Below are positions 1 to 11,900 of a DNA stretch of 64,000 nt, one piece after another. The number at the start of each line of letters is the position of its first letter. Positions within the stretch are counted from its first letter, which is position 1. The notes under the pieces were generated by a model, which saw only the letters and a program-made list of their open reading frames with translations, was not told where the DNA came from and searched no databases. The translations under genes were made by a program, and so were the position numbers. The stretch is from Schistocephalus solidus (lineage: Eukaryota; Platyhelminthes; Cestoda; Diphyllobothriidea; Diphyllobothriidae): NCBI GenBank assembly GCA_017591395.1, contig WEDG01002540.1:124001-188000 (forward strand), written 5' to 3'.

Positions 1-2650
1 ACCTGCTGTCCGTACTCGTACTACGGGATCTGGGTGACTGTAGGTTCGAAATCCCATTTTCTCCCACGTGGAATCTTGCGGTCCCAGTTTCATTGTTGCC
101 AGTCGACTACGCAGGATCGCAGACAGAGGCTTGCTGGAAGAAGCCTCTATTAGGAACTGCCACACCTAGAGACCAGGGAAAAAGTGGATTTTGAGTTTTA
201 TCCAGTCAAATGTGTGAACTTTCTACCAAGGTGAAACTTCGGCCTGGAAAAATTAATTCTCTTATCTCGAGAGACCATTAAAAATACAGCATTCTTCATA
301 TATTCAAAACATCTGCACCTCAGCACTTGCACAAACAAAGACATTCCATGCTCAGTTAAGTTGAATTTTATCCGGAAGAGACTACTTAAATACAGTGTGG
401 GCAAATATTAAAACAACTAAAGCTTACCACCTTGTTTTATGAAATATAACATATTTTCTTTCAGATTATGACTGGTTTTGAAGGAACTGCAAAATCATTT
501 CGAAGGATTGTACTAATTGCTCGTAAAAATTCCTAAATATTCTATAACGAGTTACACCCAGTACGTTTAAAACCATCAAGGTCCAATTATTTGGTTTGCA
601 TTCACACAAGTGCATATGATTTTAAGGGACAATGAAAGGTTTACGGTTCCACTGCACATTTAATAAGGAAATATTGATGAACTTGTATTTTATTTCCTAA
701 CTAAATGTAGTACCTTCGTTTATGTAAGGTAATATTCCGCATGTGAACAAAAGACACGCCTTACCCTTATGGTTTTTGTGCATTAAATATGCTCTTCTTA
801 TCGTCCGAATTTTCGAAAAAAGACGAAAATGACATTGATCATAGTTTTTTTAGCTGTTATTCCTTTTTAAAATTGAAATATTGGAAGAGATATTTCTGCC
901 ATTAAATAAAATATACGATCATATTTGGGATTTCTACCGAGGCAGTTAGACCTGCAGATCGTTGTATGTATAATCGAAAACAACTTAAGGATACACATTA
1001 TTCGACATTCAAGTTCAATGACCTATCTCTAGGGCAGAACGTTTCCTCACTGTTCGCTCTATTCTATCAATTTAGTTTTTTTCCTGTTTCACTAACTAGC
1101 GAACTTTTGTATGGCTTTTCAAGCTTTTCCAGATGGCCTCACACTTTTTGAAGGCTTTTTTGTCACCAGTCACGCGTCTACCTTGTACTGCAAGGTTAGT
1201 TTGAACTTTTGGAAAGACAAATATTCAAAAGTTTCTTAAAATCGATAAGCAAAACAACAAAAGTTATAGTAAAACAGGCAAAAAGGTTTGTCATGACAAA
1301 GCAGACTGATACGAAGCAATGTATGTTTCGAACTCATAATCACGATTTCAGTATTGGAAATTTTGCTAGTCATACCATTTTTCAATATCTAAAGGCAGTT
1401 GTGGTTAATGACTGAACTTATAACAGTCTTAATGGTGTCTCAATGGTTTATAAAAGGAATTTTTTATAAAAACTTCTAGTAACTCAGTTGATAACAAGCA
1501 ATCAACATAGTGATTACGGGTCACATTCAGACGATAAGAAAGATGAAGTTTTCTTGGGTTGACAGGAGTCATCTTGGGAAAATATATCATCTGGCAGTTT
1601 GAAACAGCTGCGATGGATAGCACGATTAAACAGTGAAAATGGAGTTCGAACCTCGGGTGGGGCACCACCTGGGTTTGGTTATAATTGGCTGATGACGGTT
1701 AATGAGACAAAAATGGACATTCCAGTCTTCTTTGTCTTTTTTGGCATTTTTCATCTGCTTTTACTACAACGAGCCACTGTGCGGCTGCTGGTGGGGCTCA
1801 AAAGTGAGCCCTAAGTCAGAACGGGATGAGTATGTTTCGTCGGTGATATGCAAGCATTCGGCAACGAAGCGAAATAGATTCATCCATGCAAACCAAGCAG
1901 AGACCACACTTTAAATATGATCGCTAGTCGACAAATTTGACAGCCGAAATATTCTCATGAAGTCTTTTAATATTACTTGTTTTTTTTCACATACCATTAG
2001 CTTTAAATATCTGCTTAAACAAAACAAACAAACAAATACTTTGACGTCTATTGTGTTTCTTTATTCAACGGGAACTAGCTTCGAGCACAATAGCTGGAAC
2101 ATTTAAAGTGTTTTAAAACGTTCGGTATTGTGGTGGCATCCATTTGTGATTTTTCTGTTATGTTTTCCAAATAAAGCATTATATTCTGTCCCACGGGTAT
2201 CATAAACAATGTTGAAAAACAATACATAACCTCGTTTAGACTATAGAAACTAATTTCAGAAGGATATGTACTGTACTTTTCCAAAAAATATGCAAGTAAG
2301 GCTTTCCCAGTGAACTCTTATTTCGTAGATTGCCCTTTCTATTTTCAAAAATTAACGAAATTGATGGTTAAAATGTGCGTTTTACAATAAATAATAAAAG
2401 TCTTCTAGAATGTTAAGCCCAATTTAAAAAATAAACAAAGGCTTCGTCATGCTTAAATCAGGAAAAACGTCTTAAACATGCTATTTGCTGTGGTTTTATA
2501 CCAAGAGTAATTTTTTTGGATATCAGTGTTTAAGAATTCAAAAACGCGTTGGCAACACAAGAATAACCATGAAGTACACCTTCCTGGAAATATATTTTAC
2601 GATTTCGCTGATTTGTGTTTTTTGAAGGGCTCTCAGAATTTTTTTAAGCA
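1..2650. other. 3' flank of the KY-like gene, no gene recognised
   Basis: AT-rich sequence with short chance frames. Near 42-54 there is a box-B-like aggttcgaaatcc that could be a worn SINE end. A clearer SINE remnant lies at 1,591-1,765. Nothing else supported. Confidence 0.6.
1591..1765 (+). repeat. degenerate tRNA-derived SINE remnant (same family as the array at 26.4-27.3 kb)
   Basis: Contains box-B-like gagttcgaacctc, then cacctgggtttggttataa and ggctgatgacggttaatgag, followed by aaatggacattccagtct. The order and wording match the tail of the tandem SINE units near 27 kb (cacctgggat, ggctgatgacggctaataag, aaatggccattcc), with many substitutions. Confidence 0.65.
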
Positions 2651-2656
2651 TTTATT
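2651..2656 (-). terminator. candidate polyadenylation signal of the KY-like gene
   Basis: AATAAA on the minus strand, about 257 bases beyond the stop codon. Such hexamers are common in AT-rich DNA, so this is only positional support for a 3' UTR end near 2,630. Confidence 0.35.
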
Positions 2657-2912
2657 TAATCGGATTTTGGCTTATGTCATCTTCGACTGCCTTTTTCAAA
2701 GTTATTTGAAAAAGTCTCTCACCTCTTTAGTATATTGGAAGTTTGTTCATTAGCTGTCTATTTTAGAGCGCCTAGATCTCTGAAGCTTCTTCCAAGCTAC
2801 CTTCGCCTAATTACAGATTCACTTCATGCAAAAGCATATGATGGACACCGCTTTCCGCTCTACGTCATATGATAATTGTAACTATAAAGCCAGTTGTCAG
2901 TATACTCAACTC

Positions 2913-2998
2913 TTATGTAAACACCCAACGGGCCAATTGAGCATCACAGCGGTTTGGTGTCCACCAGTATGACAGATTGGGTGCATTTTCACAACAGA
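2913..2998 (-). CDS. KY-like gene, exon 10 (terminal)
   Basis: Acceptor cctacccttaattgcag, then 28 codons (the first shared with exon 9) and a TAA stop at 2913-2915. It reads CCENAPNLSYWWTPNRCDAQ to the end. Its intron is only 46 bp. If the alternative exon 9 donor is used, this exon reads SVVKMHPICH onward and stops slightly later. No further coding block in frame is seen nearer the window edge. Confidence 0.58.
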
Positions 2999-5900
2999 CT
3001 GCAATTAAGGGTAGGCTAAGCATAGTAACGAGGCAGGACATTACTGATTTTTTCATGAATGTAATCTTGTTTTCTAACCAAGTGATAGGCGGTGGGTTCA
3101 TCTGTGTCTGAGGGTGCTGCGTAAACCTCAAGGGCGTATTCTCCTGGTTCTGGCAGGTAAGCATTCAGGATAGACATGGGAACGCACGGACCAGTGCCAG
3201 TGAGTACAGATACCCCCGTGGTGGGTAGGGAGGCTTCAATATCACGTAGAAGAATGCAGTCTTCCAGGTACTCGGCCTTAACCGCGACGGACCGTAGACG
3301 CGCCGTCAAGCGTGGGATCTTCCCATCCTAAATGGCACCAGAAGAACAAAAAGAAATATAGGGCAAATGATCTGTATTTTGACAGGAAGTACTTGCTATG
3401 GAGGGATAAACCACAATAGCACCATGATCGGAAAAATTTCAGTTTCCTCAATAAAACAAACTTTGCGTTCATATACAATCTTTTTTGAAAATAAGAATGA
3501 TTCTTATGATTGTATCAGAACTCTTCTATGTCATGTTTACCAAAGATCATGATACTGGGCGAGCATGTTTTTGAGTTTATGCAAATTCCAAAAAACTACG
3601 CTCAAACTATTGGCCATTTAGTTCGTAAGTAAAGTGTCCTTAATTACTTAAAATCTCAATGGAAATCCATGGTTGCATGCGAGCAAAATGGAGCAAATTT
3701 GGTTTCAAAGAAGTGTCCATCTTTCAAATTAAACTTCAAATGCAACCTGCCAAATCCGCATGATGAAAAGTGTAACGTACTCGGAAGATAGAATTTTCCA
3801 AACATTCAACATAATATCTGCCAAAGGAAGCATAGGATATTGTGGCATTGTTAAAGCTGTCGGATAGAATTGACCAGCAGGTTTAAATTTGGCCCAAAGA
3901 ACCAAGCCTAAAATGTGGTATCGAAATATTTTAGACAAGGATGCCATTGTCGCCCTGAATCACTAATTTGTACGACACAAAAAGAGATCAGCAGGTCCCA
4001 CTGTTGAACTCAAACTATAGAGGGGATTTAAGGAGCTTCTCAAGCATTCGCGAATAAGAATCCGAAGGACCTTTACCGGTGGTTTTTCCTTCAATTATCA
4101 CCTATCTTCCAGCATATGACGCATAATTTTGGTTTGCTTCTAACTAGGATGTTCAAGTTCGCACTGGGAATGCATTCATTTGAGAGAAAATATAGTAAAA
4201 TTGCTTTTAAGTAAGATTCATGCTGAAGCTGAAATTTGGGGTTTTATGACTTCAAACTGTAAGTAGAGTATTTTATGCTTTTTAATTGTTCAAATAGACC
4301 TATCAACATATTCGAAGACTCACGGGCTCGCTGGCAATGAAGCGCAACTCGACAAAACCTTTTGGGCTCTTCAGAAAGGGATGCAGTTGACGAGGCAAGG
4401 TTTCCAGACCATACTCAACGGTCTTTTCAGTCGGTCCGTAGCTAGTCTGTGCTGTTGGTGGAAAAGGCAGGGTGGCCAAACCTTCTCCACCCTTCGAGCT
4501 TACACGATATTCACAGACGTCAGAGAAGACCTTTGTTTAGTTTTTAAACAAATACTTGAAATATGAGCATCGTAGAATAAACAAAATCATAAAAAGCTTC
4601 AGTCATTGTAACGCATACCTTGACACATAGATAAAGTCGGTATGTTTGAATAAAAATGATTTTATCCAAGAAAAAACTACTATATTATGGAAAACCAATT
4701 TCTTTAATAGACGTTACTTGAGGCTGCGAATATTCTTCACCCCGTAAAACCCATAAACGCTACAAGCAAAGCATAAAGTCATATTTTTACATTAAGAAAC
4801 TGTAATTTATTGTATGTACGTCACTGGTCGCTCAAAGTCCAGAACAGTAACTGCGATTTTCGCAAAAGTATCTAAAGATAAAGCAAACTGACAAAATATA
4901 GATTTGTAAAAAGTAAACGAATTCTGCACGTACTCTACTCCAATATGCCCGAAAATTAGTAAGACTACTTTAAAAAGGCCAACAAATGTACATCTAGTTT
5001 TTAGAAATCGTCATTTTAGTACTGATATGACATCTAATTGTGCTTTGAATTGGCCACAAAAGTGTTTTTGTGCAAGTTTCTCGTGAAACAGTTATCTTAA
5101 ATTTTCAAATTATATCCAAAATCCCCAAATTAACTATCTCTTTTGGATTCTTGTTAGCACGTGTTATACTACTACTTGTCCATATATATCTGGAGTAGCT
5201 CTTCTACCTAACTGCGCAAATGATCACACATTTACACGTGGATCAAAATTCACATATTTGATCTCAACTCTGAATATGAATTTGATATGTCGCTTAACTT
5301 GAAATAAAAAGGAATTAATGCATGCTAACCAAAAACGCTTCAAGTCTTTCCATAATTATTCAACTAAAATGTGCATAAGTAGTAAAGAATTGATGGTTAA
5401 AAGTGCAACTACAACGTACTTTTTCTCCTGTTTGTCGAGAATAAATGACCAGGTTATATTCACCTTTCTTTGGCAATCGGAAGTGGAAGATGACACAAGC
5501 TTCTTCCGGTGAAACCTCATGGATCCCAAAGCGGGTCTGATTGGCTCCCTAACAAGTAAAATAATAAAATTTTGGAAGATGGTGACCTTAACAATTACCT
5601 TTATCTTTCACCGTCCAACTCAACCAAATGAAAAAAACGGAATTATTTTGCAAATCAACCAACACATATATATTCCAGTATGTGAAAACTCTTTCTAACG
5701 AAGTCCACATGGATGGAAGGTAATCTATATAACTGATTGAAATAGTCATATTGGACAGGTAGAGTGTGAACAGGTTGCGATAGCTCCTTATTTATGTGGC
5801 CATCATGGCACTTCCATTCCGTGTGATCCGAGCCAGATAGGACAGCACATAAGGGGGCTGGCTCGATTCGCGCCAACCCTCTGCGTCCTCTCCAGTCTTC

Positions 5901-8900
5901 GATAGTTTTGACTTGGTCATGACACTGGGCCCAGGTGGCGGAGTAGGGGGTGTGTAGTAGATGCAGCGCAAGCCTATTTTCCCTTATCTATGCGTAAGTC
6001 GTCGTCCTATGTTACCTTGCAAGATCAACAATCTAAAAACGTCCTGAAAAGATCTTTCAAAAACCTGTTAGCAAATAGATAAAGCCACACAGACTGTCGC
6101 AAAAAAATGAAGAGACGGGGCCAAGGTGGACGGACAGGTATGCAATAAGGGAATTTTACTGACTAATTTCAAAATCACGCAAAGCCCATCATTGACTTTG
6201 CGTTGTCCACTGGTACTCAGAATAGGAATTTGGCTCCTTAGTTACAGAGGTCAACCTATTTCCTCGACAAAGAGACAATAGCATAACAGTGAGTGTTCTC
6301 ATTCACCGACCGGCTCAGACGGTGGCTGGGGCTTGGGAATGGGAATATAGAGTGAGGTCGACAGATCAGCGTACTCTGACGCGCTTGAAGCTACCATGGT
6401 ATGCTAAAATATGTGGCTTGGAATGTTGCCAACAGACAGGATAGCTCGGACCGCGTGGTCGACCCAGTGTCTGCTTGTGCGGATTGATGGATTGGCAGAA
6501 GGAGAGCCAGGCTGCAATGGATCCTTGTTAATGCAGCCTTTATAGAATACCCAATCCGTGGGATCCGAGTCAGGTGTGGCGGCACGCTTAGGGGCGGCTC
6601 CAGCTCCGCCAGCCTCCTGCGGCTCTGCTCGCCTCCCGTCTTCTTTTCGTGATCATCACATCGGGCCAAGGTGGGGGAGTGGGATAAAGTGCTGTAGCTG
6701 CGGCACAAGTTGCTTTCCTATGCCACCTTTCAGTGATACACATGGTTGACCTCATCGGATACAACGGTCGACTTGTAATATTGTGAACATCCTTTACGTG
6801 GACAGGCGATAAGCATACTTATCTCATATATGCTTTGGTCAAAAAGGAACTCAATATAAACGAATCTACAATCAAGATTCATATCAAACAAACTTTATTG
6901 CTGCACTGCACATAATGTTGCTAGATCACTGAAGACCGTTAAGCGATGATGGTTGAGCTCACATTGGTTTCATGTCCGTGCCATGAACTGTATGCAGAGT
7001 CCCATGCATGTCACAGTACTAGGCAAGATCTTTTTGTCCTTGAGGCGAGACGTAAACACGGCCTGCGAGACAATTTGCATTCGGGTTAGATGAAAGGGAA
7101 TTGCTTACTTGCCTCGAAAATAAACCGCCAAAAAGCCACCCGCTATTCTCTTTGAACTAGCTTAACATAATTTTACATTTAAGATCTTTGGGTTTGGTGC
7201 GTCCTGATTGGTTCTGGTGAAATTTACTAGGAATCCTACCGTCAATACCGCAACCAAACTGTGACAGGCTACGTCTTCTTAACCGAGGATATCTCGGAGG
7301 GAGGGCTGCACTACAAGTCCCATTTCAAGTAAATTCTTGCTTCTGTTGTGGAAGAAACGTAGATAATGCTTTTTAACAGCAGCATTTTAAAAGCCCTACC
7401 CCAAGATCAATTCAACTCTGACCCACCAAGAAGCATTTTCTATGCATTGTTTCTCTACTTATTTCATTTCGTCCGTATCCATCGGTCTTACATGCAACAT
7501 CGAATTAATATTTCCATCTTAAGCGATGACTATGGGCATAATATCTTATATATAATCATGTATCGATGACTTACGCTTAATTCGCTCCTCAACAATGAAT
7601 TGATTAAAGACTCTTTCGAAAAAACCTATCAACGCCATGAGTGTGTGTGTGTAAACCATCCACACTTGAACTCTCTTTCCGTTTTTTACTGGTATTTATT
7701 TTTTTGGAAGGAAATGAAGCTGGAATTTTCGATTGGACTTGTTTATTCTTTCTACCAAGTCACTTGTTAGTGTGTAGTGACTAGAGGGTTTATTAAGCCA
7801 ATCCAAACGATTTCATCCTGATCGGCAACGTATCTGCTGGGTTAGAAACGAGTCGGCTTATCACATTCTTCATTGTTCCGTTACCCATCATCAACGTCCC
7901 GACAGATTCCCCACGTCAGAAACTAAGTGAAATCGTCAGTGGCCGAAAACCCCCACGTGAATGCCAAATAATTTTTTTTATTCAAGTACTATGTACAAGC
8001 TGAAGACGAGGAATGTGTGAGGATGACATTTTTAACAGTAATATGCGTTGCAGAATTGAAATGCTCTCGGAAAACACCCTATCCAATTTCAATCAGAAGG
8101 ACGGATGTAAGAAAAATATGGGGAATCTCCAGATGCTGGTCAGCTAATAATTATGCACCGAGATCTTATATGCTATTTGCTTGCGCCGGAAGATGACTTA
8201 ATTGGCCATGCCGAGACCGTGAATCGGTTGTGTTCAAGACTGCGTGTGTGCGTAATCGAGTGTAAATGCTAACGCAAGCATGGGGGCTGAAAAGTATTTG
8301 CTACAGACGCGGCTGATAACAGTACGCCTGGCCTTAGTAGCCGTCCATTCCTTCGTGTCCTCCGGTAAAATGTCACGCCAAGCGAAGTCGAGGTAGCGAC
8401 AAGGATGTTCATCATACTGCCTTCCTTGAATACTCAGGCAAGTGAACTTTTACCGAGAAATCTCCAACGCATTCACGAACACTGCGAAGCAAGTTGTAGT
8501 CACCTCCTGCGTCGTTTGGGTGATGCATTGCCTTCCGAACGTCAGGAGCACCAAGAAACTGATACTTTTGTCCCTTTTTAAGGTCATAGTATGCGGCTTT
8601 TTCTGTTATGTCAGTCACGTTACATATTTCTCCACCTAAATGCTAATCTGAAATCAGTTTTGCTAGTCACCCATCAGAGCCATCGGTAAGCGACCATATG
8701 TGCCAAAGATCAGTCACCGCAAATTGCCCTCATCCTGTAAATTCCCGGGAGGCAGGGTTGGTCTTCAGCCTTATGTATCACAGAGAAACTTTCAAATGCA
8801 CAGGCATTCTCAAGGAAAACCCAACTACATACTTAGCCTTGTGCCGTCAATGCTGCAGATAGCAATAAGACTGACTCAAACGGGTCGTGAGAGAAGTTCA

Positions 8901-11900
8901 TTGGTAAAAAGCTGTTGAAACGAAGCATTTAGTAGAAACCCACTAGGGTTGGGAGCGATTATGTGCCTCCAGGGAAATATAAACAGGTGATTTTGCGTTA
9001 AATTCCAGCGAAATAAGGGAAAGAGAAAGAGTAAGCAGTAGGGACAAGGTGAGGATCAGTGTTAAGGTTGGCGTTAGGGTAACAGATAAATTAAGTTTCA
9101 TAGTGATAGGTCGGACACGGCATTATTTACCCCTCCAGAGCTTTAGCGCCCTGTATTACAGTGAGGCATTCCTTTTTCCCTGTCATACCCGCTAGAAATT
9201 CACACACACACGATAGTTCGACCACCAAGGACAATTAGGGCTGCAGCATAGCGGGAACAAGGATGGTAAAGTGCGCATGAGTCAGTTTATAATGATAGTA
9301 CTTTGGTATACACTTTCCTTTGTCAGCTATATAAACATAGTTAAGAGGAAAAGGGGTGGATATATAACGACAACACAACAAAGCGAGTAAGTGAGATCCG
9401 GGAAGCAATTTAGATGCAGAAGATGCGATCGCTAGAACAAGAAGTTCATTGGCTTGACCTTGCGGATTCTAACTCGAAACCAGCCTCAGAGACAGCCACA
9501 GAAAAAGGATACTAAAAGCCAGCTGAACACATGCCTACAGTAATAAGCAGTACTTGGGTCCAGCGTCGGGGGTTGTCGTTTATGCGATGCTTGCTGGTTG
9601 ATCCGTACCCGAGTCGTTAATAGCTGTGTTTTCATTACCCTGGTCGATGCTTTCGCGTGATGATGACTCAGCTATTTGACTTGGTGGCGCTTGGACTGCT
9701 GGTCACCCGTGATCGCTCCCACACGGCTAATTATTTTTCCCACGCAAAATCGCAGCGCAGGATTTGGAAGCGAGAGGTAATTGCGCTCGTTATTAGAACG
9801 CAGGCCGGAGAACAATGACTCAAGCAGCCGGTGACCCACGCGGTCGTCAACAGCGCAATTATGTCAGCTGGAACACACAATAAGGCGTTGAAACCCACAA
9901 TTCAAGCGTTTCTAATTATGGTGAACGCTTCTGCACGTATGGAACGTCTCAGAAGCCGGAAGCCGCATTTTGACACGGCTTGTCGTTGTATACAGACCGA
10001 AATTAATTGTCAGGCACAAGACAAGACAAGACCCACTGCGATGGCCGTAATCGTCTGGAGTCCTTTACCAGACCCGATGCAGCAGTTGCGGACACGGCAA
10101 TTAAGTCTTAAAATATGACAGCGTAATCCACATGCGAAGGATCGAGCATCCAGCAGAAGTGAGGATGAATGACGCTAGTTCCCAGATCGCGGGTCATCCG
10201 ACTGGACCCGGCCGCACACTCAGGTTGGGCGAGACTGAACTTCTCACAAGAGGTGACAACCGCGTGAGCCGCGAGCTGCTAGAATTATTGTTCGATGGCC
10301 CGCATCCACTTAACAAGCACAATGACCTCTCATCTTCATATCCAGCGCTGCAATTTTCGCGTAAGCGGTCACCGAGGTCAAATGGCGAGGTAATCACCAC
10401 ACCAAGAATCAAAAACGATGATGAAACCACGACCAGTAACGACGTGGGTGCAGTCCCACAGGAAAGCGTCGCATAAACGAGGACCTCCCGGTGATTAACA
10501 CGAGAACTGCTAATTTTTGCACGCATATGTTTGGCTAGCGCGGTGTCTTATAAAAACTGCGCACATGTGCCTCTGTCGGTTTATCTGCCACCGGATCTGA
10601 TGATGGTTCGTGTTAGAATCCGAAAGGTCAACTCAAGGAAATTGTGCTTCCAAAACTCGTATCTTTCTCTTCTGAACAATAATTCGCCTTTTCAGTCTGA
10701 AAGCTCAACCCTTATATAAGGAAGTATTCATTATCAAGCTAGATGAGTGATCTAGTTGTTTGCCATCAGCAAAAAGAGGATCTTTTTAAGATTGGGTCAA
10801 CTTTTTGAAATGCTGATTTTCCTAAGAAATGCGAACCTCGGTAGCAAAGCAATATTTTCTATCGAAGCCTCGCTTGTGACCATCAGCATTCCACCAACAT
10901 GGACAGAATAGTACTCGCGTAAATAAATTGGTAAACAGGCTTTTGCTATTTGTGCGCTTTAGTCTGCATATTCACTGCAAACTGGATGCCTGAGTAATCC
11001 TTGAGAGTCAGCTTTACGGCTAGATCGACGGCACAGTAATGAGATCGATCTTAGCCCGGCTACTGGTGATGGTTTTCACATAAAACTTTAAGAGAGCCAG
11101 ATCTACACAATTAGGGACGGACCAGATCTATGTGCTCACTATACGGATGATATTTTCATAAAAGTCTGCGATAAGCTCGATTTCACCGACAGGGCCCAAT
11201 TTCATTCTAAAAGGTATTCTAAAGGTATTAGCAAGTATCTCTTACTCGCGGACGTTCTTTTGCAATTACTTATAAAACGTTGTTCCACAAAAGTGAGCAT
11301 AATAATAAACTTCTTTCTACTCTTTTGACCCCCTTAGTCGGTATCGAAGCATATTCCACTGCCTAGCCAACTGAGCTATAATAATAGCATCTGCAGATGT
11401 GCTAGTCGACGAAATCCTCGTCATACGAAACGAAATGAGAAATTATGACCTACTCAAAATGTTCACCAGAAGCCACATTCAAAACGTTTTGTACATATCC
11501 TCCCACGTCGCCCAACAACGAAGAAATGCAAATAGGTCTCGTTATCAACTTTCCCTGCCACATAATTTGTCGCCTTTGTATTGCATGTCTAGCCACTCCT
11601 CAACAATCTACTGCGACTCTTCTCATTGGTTGATCTCACTCTTCTGCCTATTGTCGTGACGGATATTTATATTGGGGCTTGTTAATGAATAATTAAAAGC
11701 GTAGAGTTGAAAAGCCTGCTTACTTAAGATCGATAAAAGAGGCGATTCATTTTGAATTTAGTCTTCTTTCAATAAATTTTGAGAACAAGTTATCCATCGC
11801 CTTTATGAAATGCCTCCATATCTACGAAAACAATCCTAGTAGTCACTATCAACTCCGTAAGAACGCAAAAGAGAAACTGCGAAGGTTAAGACGCACTCCG

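Noticed and set aside
3729..3947. 72-codon minus frame as an exon between exons 8 and 9
   Set aside because: Its only good acceptor leads to an immediate stop in the required phase; exons 8 and 9 join in phase without it.
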